64,000 nucleotides of DNA, from assembly GCF_001443605.1 (NCBI RefSeq), contig NZ_CP013118.1:310001-374000 (forward strand). Direction: 5' to 3'. Positions within the stretch are counted from its first letter, which is position 1, and every line of letters starts with the position of its first letter. The DNA is from Salinivirga cyanobacteriivorans. GTDB taxonomy: Bacteria; Bacteroidota; Bacteroidia; Bacteroidales; Salinivirgaceae. The position numbers and the translations under genes are program-made. The notes beneath the pieces were generated by a model, which worked only from the letters and a program-made list of their open reading frames with translations, did no database searches and was not told the DNA's origin. Positions 59,371 through 64,000 of this stretch are shown piece after piece.

Positions 59371-61605
59371 TCAGGTAGGCTGCTTTGTTGATAAAGTAAA
59401 AGATACAAGCGTACCTTTATCAGGCTTACTTTCAATTGAAAAGGATCCACCATGTTGGTCTATAAAATCTTTGCAGAGCTGCAAGCCCAGGCCTGACCCC
59501 TTTTCCTTTTGTGTACCAGTGGTGGAATGAAAACCTGAAGCGTATAATACTTTATCAATATCTGGTTTTTCCATTCCTACGCCCTGATCAAGCACCGATA
59601 TTTTCGCAATATTGGAATCCTCAATGATAGATATTTTTATTTGGCTATGCTTAGGCGAAAACTTAATGGCATTGCTCAATAAATTGCGCATAACAGTAGC
59701 AATCATCTGCTCATCAAAATAGGCTTTTATTTCTTTATCAATATCTGCGTTTATCTCAATGTTTTTATTGCGTGCCATACCTTCAAGACTCTTAATAGCC
59801 TGTGATGCGATAATATTCAGAAGCTGCTTTTTGAAATTTGTGCTTAATTTACCCTCCTGTCTTTTGGCCCACATTAGTAAATTCTCTAAAAGATTAATTG
59901 CCGAGTTGATATCGCTGTCCATTAAACGAAGTATATGGTCTTTGCGTTCGGTAGACAGTTTTTTTGATTTGAGTAAATTCAGTGAAGTGTGTAGGCTCGA
60001 CATAGGGCTTCTTAAATCATGCCCTATTATTGAAAAGACTTTATCCTTTTTCCGGTTTTCTTCTTCGAGTTTTACCTTGTTCTTTTCTATAAGTCTGTTT
60101 TTTTCAACAAGCAAATGATTAAACCTTTTTAAATGCTCAGCCTGTTTGCTTATCTCTTTGTTTTTCTCTTTTATCTCTTGATTCCTATCGCTCAATTTAT
60201 TATTAAGACTTGTTTTTTGGCGATATTTCTGATATAAGAGAAGGGAAAATATAAATATCAGCCCTGCAATAACCAGAATTAAATTTTTAGTTGATGATGT
60301 TCGGGCCAATTTAGCTTTATCAAGCTGTTTTTGTTTTTCAAGTATTTTAATTCGTTGCGCTTTCTGCTCCCCTTCAAAACGGGCCTCCAATGCTTCCAGC
60401 CTTTCCGTTTTTTCTTTTTCAGCCAGGGTATCCTTTGCTTTTGCATATTTTTGATGATAGGCATACGCCTTTTTAAAATCACCCTTTCGTTCAAATACCT
60501 TGGCAAGGTATTTCAATGCTGGTACTTGTGAAGAAATAACTTTAATTTCGCGAGCAATATCAAGGGAGCTTTTGAAATATGCCCGGGCAGTTTCATAATC
60601 AGAAAGATTGTAAAAAACCTCTCCCATATTATAATATACCCCCGTAAGTTCTCTTTTCTGGTTCAGGTTTTTATAAATATCCAGGGTTTTATAATAATAT
60701 GCCAGGGTACTATCGTAATTATTTTTATTCTGAAAATCCTTGCCAATATTATAGTATATGGTACCAAGTAATCGTAAATTTCCAATTCTCTCAGCAATTT
60801 CCCTGGCTTTATGTATGGAAACCTGATATGCTTGCAAACTATCTAATTGTTCATAAATCAAACTAAGATTCGTCAGAGCTTTGGCCTTACCTAATTCATT
60901 TTCCTCATCTTCATACAAAGCAACAGTATTTATTAAATATTCATATGCCTTTTGGGGTTCATCCAGTTTATTATCGTAAATGAGGGCAATTTTCATATAG
61001 GTGCTTGCCAGGCCATGTTTATCCGCTATCTTCTTTCTAATCTCCAGAGATTTAATGAAATTTTTCAGGGCTTCTTCTGCCCGGCCCTGCACATAATTAA
61101 CTACCCCAAGATTCGAAAAAGTGGTGGCCAGGCCAGAGGAGTCATTAATTTGCTGATAAATTGATTTGCATTTTAGCCAAACTACCTTGCAGCTATCATA
61201 TTCCGACAGGTTATAATAATTTACTCCTATACTATTGAATCCGTTAGCTACCCCTACGGAATCATTTAATTTCCTGTAAAACTCAATGGCATTTTTTAAG
61301 GTGTCAATTGATTGGCGATAATTTCCCTGATAACTGATTACCCTCGATTTTGTTAATAAAAAGCTGGCCTTTTGTCTTGTCATCCCCTTTTTATTGGCAA
61401 TTGCCAAACCCCGATTTAAAAAATACAGGGCAGAATCGTAATGTTCACGCTGATAGTATTGGCCCAATTTATGCAATAGTTCTACTTCTGCTGAATCTGA
61501 ATTTGTAGATTTTAGTTTTGCTAATAACTTTGCCGGATGCTTTTGTGGTTGGGCATAAGCATCAGAAAAAACAACAAGAAATACTATGAATAAAAGCAAT
61601 TTCAT
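59371..61605 (-). CDS. TPR sensor histidine kinase (HisKA type)
   Basis: 744 aa from the ATG at 61605; the TTG three codons earlier is less likely. Signal peptide at 1-18 (ends DAYAQ), then about ten TPR repeats (45-385), a helical stalk (390-435), one membrane helix (438-458), a coiled coil (465-520), HisKA with His near 529 (SIIGHDLRSPMSSLHTSLNLL) and HATPase to the end (NLLSNAIKFSPKH, DQGVGMEK, GSGLGLQLCKDFIDQHGG). Autophosphorylating sensor whose TPR part faces the periplasm. No response regulator is adjacent, so the partner lies elsewhere. It differs from the TPR kinase at 26 kb, which uses a LytS-type domain. Confidence 0.92.
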   Translation of the reverse strand: MKLLLFIVFLVVFSDAYAQPQKHPAKLLAKLKSTNSDSAEVELLHKLGQYYQREHYDSALYFLNRGLAIANKKGMTRQKASFLLTKSRVISYQGNYRQSIDTLKNAIEFYRKLNDSVGVANGFNSIGVNYYNLSEYDSCKVVWLKCKSIYQQINDSSGLATTFSNLGVVNYVQGRAEEALKNFIKSLEIRKKIADKHGLASTYMKIALIYDNKLDEPQKAYEYLINTVALYEDEENELGKAKALTNLSLIYEQLDSLQAYQVSIHKAREIAERIGNLRLLGTIYYNIGKDFQNKNNYDSTLAYYYKTLDIYKNLNQKRELTGVYYNMGEVFYNLSDYETARAYFKSSLDIAREIKVISSQVPALKYLAKVFERKGDFKKAYAYHQKYAKAKDTLAEKEKTERLEALEARFEGEQKAQRIKILEKQKQLDKAKLARTSSTKNLILVIAGLIFIFSLLLYQKYRQKTSLNNKLSDRNQEIKEKNKEISKQAEHLKRFNHLLVEKNRLIEKNKVKLEEENRKKDKVFSIIGHDLRSPMSSLHTSLNLLKSKKLSTERKDHILRLMDSDINSAINLLENLLMWAKRQEGKLSTNFKKQLLNIIASQAIKSLEGMARNKNIEINADIDKEIKAYFDEQMIATVMRNLLSNAIKFSPKHSQIKISIIEDSNIAKISVLDQGVGMEKPDIDKVLYASGFHSTTGTQKEKGSGLGLQLCKDFIDQHGGSFSIESKPDKGTLVSFTLSTKQPT

Positions 61606-61703
61606 AGTTAACAAGTAGTATAACCTGAAATTATTAGGAAACCAAACTTTTTTTTATTCCTACTGTTAATAATCTAGTTTTAACGAATCAAACAAGCAAA
61701 CAC

Positions 61704-62900
61704 ATGCGATTATACGCCGGACTTTTTTCTATAGCAATTTTTATTTTTCTCATTGATATAATTTTCTTCCTGTTTTTTCTGCGACGTACAAAAAACAAAA
61801 AGTTATGGTTGGGCATATCATTGGGTTTGGGTGTTTTGTATTCCTCATTCTGGTTATGGCTATTTCTCACGTCTCCGGAATCATACAGCTATTTGCAAGA
61901 GGATAACTACCCACTGTTTTTTCTTGCTACCTCAATCATGATTATTCTTTATATACCCCGGTTAATAGCCATTATTTTCAGATTAATTCTTTTCCCAGTG
62001 CAAATAGCACATTTATTGAATCGAAAAAAAGCCCATATCATATCCTTAAGTCTGGCTGCGGTGTTTTTTATCATCAGTCTGTTTGGCATATTTGTCATCC
62101 GGTTTCAATTCCGTGTTATCGAGCAAACAATTGAATCACAACACATCCCCCAATCATTTGATGGATATCGCATAGCCCAAATTTCTGATTTACATTTGGG
62201 CACCTCTGACCGATTTAAGCAGAGTTTCAATAAAATGGTAGAAAGAATAAATGAGCTGGATGTAGATGTGGTATTTTTCACGGGAGATATTGTAAATAAT
62301 TTTGCCACAGAATTAGATGGATGGCAACCCATACTGAATAAAATTAAAAGTAGTGACGGTACCTTTGCCATACTTGGCAATCACGATTATGGCGATTACG
62401 TTAAATGGGAATCATCGAATGATAAACAGCAAAATTTCAGAGATGTTATCGCATTTTTTGATGACATCAACTGGAAACTGCTTAAAAATGAATATACCTA
62501 CCTCACAAGAAGAAAAGATTCAATTATTCTTTCTGGTGTTGAAAATTGGGGGCATCCGCCTTTTCCTCAATATGGTGATTTAAATAAGAGTTTACCAGAT
62601 ACCATAAATAAACCTGTGCTTTTATTGAGTCATGATCCTTCGCATTGGGATGCTGAAGTAAAAAACCACGAAGCACCAATATTTTTAACCCTTGCAGGTC
62701 ATACGCATGGATTCCAGTTTGGCATTCGCTCAGAAGCTTTTAACTGGAGCCCGGTAAAACTGCGCTACGATAAATGGGGCGGATTATATCAGCAAAAAGA
62801 TAAATACCTCTATGTTAATGTAGGTGCAGGCACAATTGGTTTTCCCGGTCGCATTGGTATGCGTCCTGAGATCACACTTATAACATTAAAATCAAAATAG
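61704..62900 (+). CDS. Membrane-anchored metallophosphoesterase
   Basis: 398 aa. Four hydrophobic helices (about 4-27, 35-55, 70-100, 112-135) precede a calcineurin-like phosphoesterase domain (150-398). Metal ligands are in place: Asp162-x-His164 (ISDLHLG), Gly-Asp195 (FFTGDIVNN), Gly-Asn226-His227-Asp (ILGNHDYGD), His in LLLSHDPSHW and GHTHGFQFG near 330. Similar proteins (YaeI/UDP-diacylglucosamine-type) hydrolyse phospho- or nucleotide-lipid substrates at the membrane. Substrate unresolved. Divergent from the TPR kinase, 98 bp apart. Confidence 0.9.
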   Translation: MRLYAGLFSIAIFIFLIDIIFFLFFLRRTKNKKLWLGISLGLGVLYSSFWLWLFLTSPESYSYLQEDNYPLFFLATSIMIILYIPRLIAIIFRLILFPVQIAHLLNRKKAHIISLSLAAVFFIISLFGIFVIRFQFRVIEQTIESQHIPQSFDGYRIAQISDLHLGTSDRFKQSFNKMVERINELDVDVVFFTGDIVNNFATELDGWQPILNKIKSSDGTFAILGNHDYGDYVKWESSNDKQQNFRDVIAFFDDINWKLLKNEYTYLTRRKDSIILSGVENWGHPPFPQYGDLNKSLPDTINKPVLLLSHDPSHWDAEVKNHEAPIFLTLAGHTHGFQFGIRSEAFNWSPVKLRYDKWGGLYQQKDKYLYVNVGAGTIGFPGRIGMRPEITLITLKSK

Positions 62901-62951
62901 TGACAGGTCTTACCTGTTTTTAAGGATTAAAGCACTTTTTGCAATAATTGG

Positions 62952-64000
62952 TTAGCCATTTAATTTGTCGCGTACAAATTTTGCAGTGTAAGAATACTTA
63001 CAATTTGCTAGGTCCTCGGGTGTACCCTCAAATACAAGTGCTCCGCCACCTTCGCCACCTTCCGGACCAAGATCAACTATCCAGTCTGCAGATTTAATTA
63101 TTTCCGGGTTATGTTCAATAACGATTATCGAATGGCCATTTTCAATCAGTGCATTAAAAGCATCAAGTAATTTGCTTATATCGTGAAAATGCAGGCCTGT
63201 AGTAGGCTCGTCGAAAATAAATACCAATGAATCAGCTGTTTGATCTTTTGCTAAAAAGGAAGCGAGCTTCACCCTTTGGCTCTCACCTCCGGAAAGTGTA
63301 CTTGAGGATTGTCCGAGTTTCACATACCCAAGCCCTACATCCTGAAGCGGTTGCAATTTTTTAGCTATTTTAACTGCAGTGCCCTTCTTCTCCTGACTAA
63401 AAAATGTAATAGCCTCATCAATCGTCATTTCGAGCACATCGAAAATGGATTTCTCTTTGTATTGTACCTCAAGCACCTCATCTTTAAAACGTCTGCCCTT
63501 GCACGATTCACAAACCAGCTCCACGTCGGCCATAAACTGCATTTCAACCTTTATTATACCTTCACCCTGGCACTCATCGCAGCGCCCTCCATCAACGTTG
63601 AAAGAAAAATGAGCAGGTTTAAAATTTTGTTGCTTTGCCAGCTGCTGGGCAGCAAAAAGGCTGCGTATTTCATCGTAAGCTTTAAGATAAGTTACCGGGT
63701 TGCTTCGTGATGATTTACCTATGGGGTTTTGGTCGACAAACTCCACACCTTTATGCAAATGGAAATCGCCGCTCAATTGCCTGTAATCTCCTTTTTCATT
63801 GCTATAACCCTGGTATTGCCTCTGCAACGCCGGATACAGGATGTTTCGAATGAGCGATGATTTTCCACTTCCGCTTACGCCTGTTATCACAGTTAAAGCC
63901 TGCAACTGTATCTGAACATCAATATTTTTAAGGTTGTGATGCCGTGCTCCCTCAATTTTTAAATAATTGCGCCCTGAACGTCTTGTTTGAGGAACGGCTA
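62952..64000 (-). CDS. uvrA: UvrA, C-terminal part, 5' end beyond window
   Basis: Open to the right edge; about 348 residues seen. The second ATPase is here: Walker A VITGVSGSGKSSL, the C-terminal zinc module CDECQGEGIIKVEMQFMADV...CESCKGRRF, ABC signature LSGGESQRVKLASFL, Walker B FIFDEPTTGLHFHDI, and His-loop IVIEHNPEII. The insertion VEFVDQNPIGKSSRSNPVTYLKAYDEIRSLFA is the usual form in Bacteroidota UvrA. Damage-recognition subunit of nucleotide-excision repair, acting as a dimer with UvrB. Reading continues upstream of 63905 (QIQLQALTV) without a break, so the TTG there is not the start. Confidence 0.95.
   Translation of the reverse strand, partial: AVPQTRRSGRNYLKIEGARHHNLKNIDVQIQLQALTVITGVSGSGKSSLIRNILYPALQRQYQGYSNEKGDYRQLSGDFHLHKGVEFVDQNPIGKSSRSNPVTYLKAYDEIRSLFAAQQLAKQQNFKPAHFSFNVDGGRCDECQGEGIIKVEMQFMADVELVCESCKGRRFKDEVLEVQYKEKSIFDVLEMTIDEAITFFSQEKKGTAVKIAKKLQPLQDVGLGYVKLGQSSSTLSGGESQRVKLASFLAKDQTADSLVFIFDEPTTGLHFHDISKLLDAFNALIENGHSIIVIEHNPEIIKSADWIVDLGPEGGEGGGALVFEGTPEDLANCKYSYTAKFVRDKLNG

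Overview
The window looks like a chromosomal segment of a Bacteroidota bacterium (Bacteroidia/Cytophagia grade; I would not place it lower). The signs are several secreted proteins ending in type IX secretion (T9SS) type A C-terminal signals, a SusC-like TonB receptor paired with a DUF4249 lipoprotein, LytS/LytTR and TPR-histidine kinase signalling proteins, an ftsK-lolA pair, FISUMP and SprB-repeat proteins, and promoters matching the Bacteroidota TTTG-N(18-22)-TANNTTTG pattern. There are no rRNA genes, no IS transposase, no CRISPR array and no phage genes.

Layout. 1-19.3 kb (minus strand): a large cell-surface block. In transcription order it has a predicted outer-membrane barrel (580 aa), a 1440-aa exported protein of unknown family, a 684-aa fibronectin-III protein, a 2683-aa SprB-repeat giant with a T9SS signal and a FISUMP lipoprotein. 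The first four genes overlap or nearly touch. A sixth gene (fn3/TANFOR-like) follows after a repeat-filled gap and runs off the left edge. 19.3-25.1 kb: a kelch/cadherin T9SS protein, a MATE transporter and a SUI1-type factor, set among at least eight copies of a 150-bp element with inverted ends and two copies of a second REP-like repeat. 25.2-33.4 kb: a leaderless M23 peptidase, a TPR-LytS kinase with its LytTR regulator, then two T9SS beta-propeller proteins. 33.5-35.5 kb: arcC-arcB (carbamate kinase, ornithine carbamoyltransferase) with no arcA in view. 35.8-39.8 kb: a lipoprotein, ftsK and lolA. 39.8-45.0 kb (minus): a signalling operon of 7TM-DISM/SpoIIE phosphatase, hybrid kinase and stand-alone receiver. 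45.1-49.7 kb: a DUF819 membrane protein, then TonB receptor plus DUF4249. 49.8-55.3 kb: aldo/keto reductase, rluF, tRNA-Pro(GGG) flanked by fragment duplications of itself, trxB, a glycosyltransferase and a small DUF6150-like repeat protein. 55.6-64 kb: a T9SS protein, methyltransferase, AbgT transporter, TPR histidine kinase, membrane metallophosphoesterase and the C-terminal third of uvrA.

How it fits together. Most of the accessory content concerns the cell envelope and surface: secreted beta-rich proteins, a barrel, lipoproteins and outer-membrane uptake, with three signalling systems interspersed. The rest is housekeeping (ftsK, lolA, trxB, uvrA, rluF, tRNA). The strongest candidate for an undescribed system is the tightly coupled surface operon at 1-19 kb. 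The strongest small-scale puzzles are the tRNA-Pro locus, with partial copies of its 3' end and its 5' end on either side and a hairpin at the break, and the 150-bp inverted-end repeat family. Protein family names come from reading motifs by eye; no database search was run.
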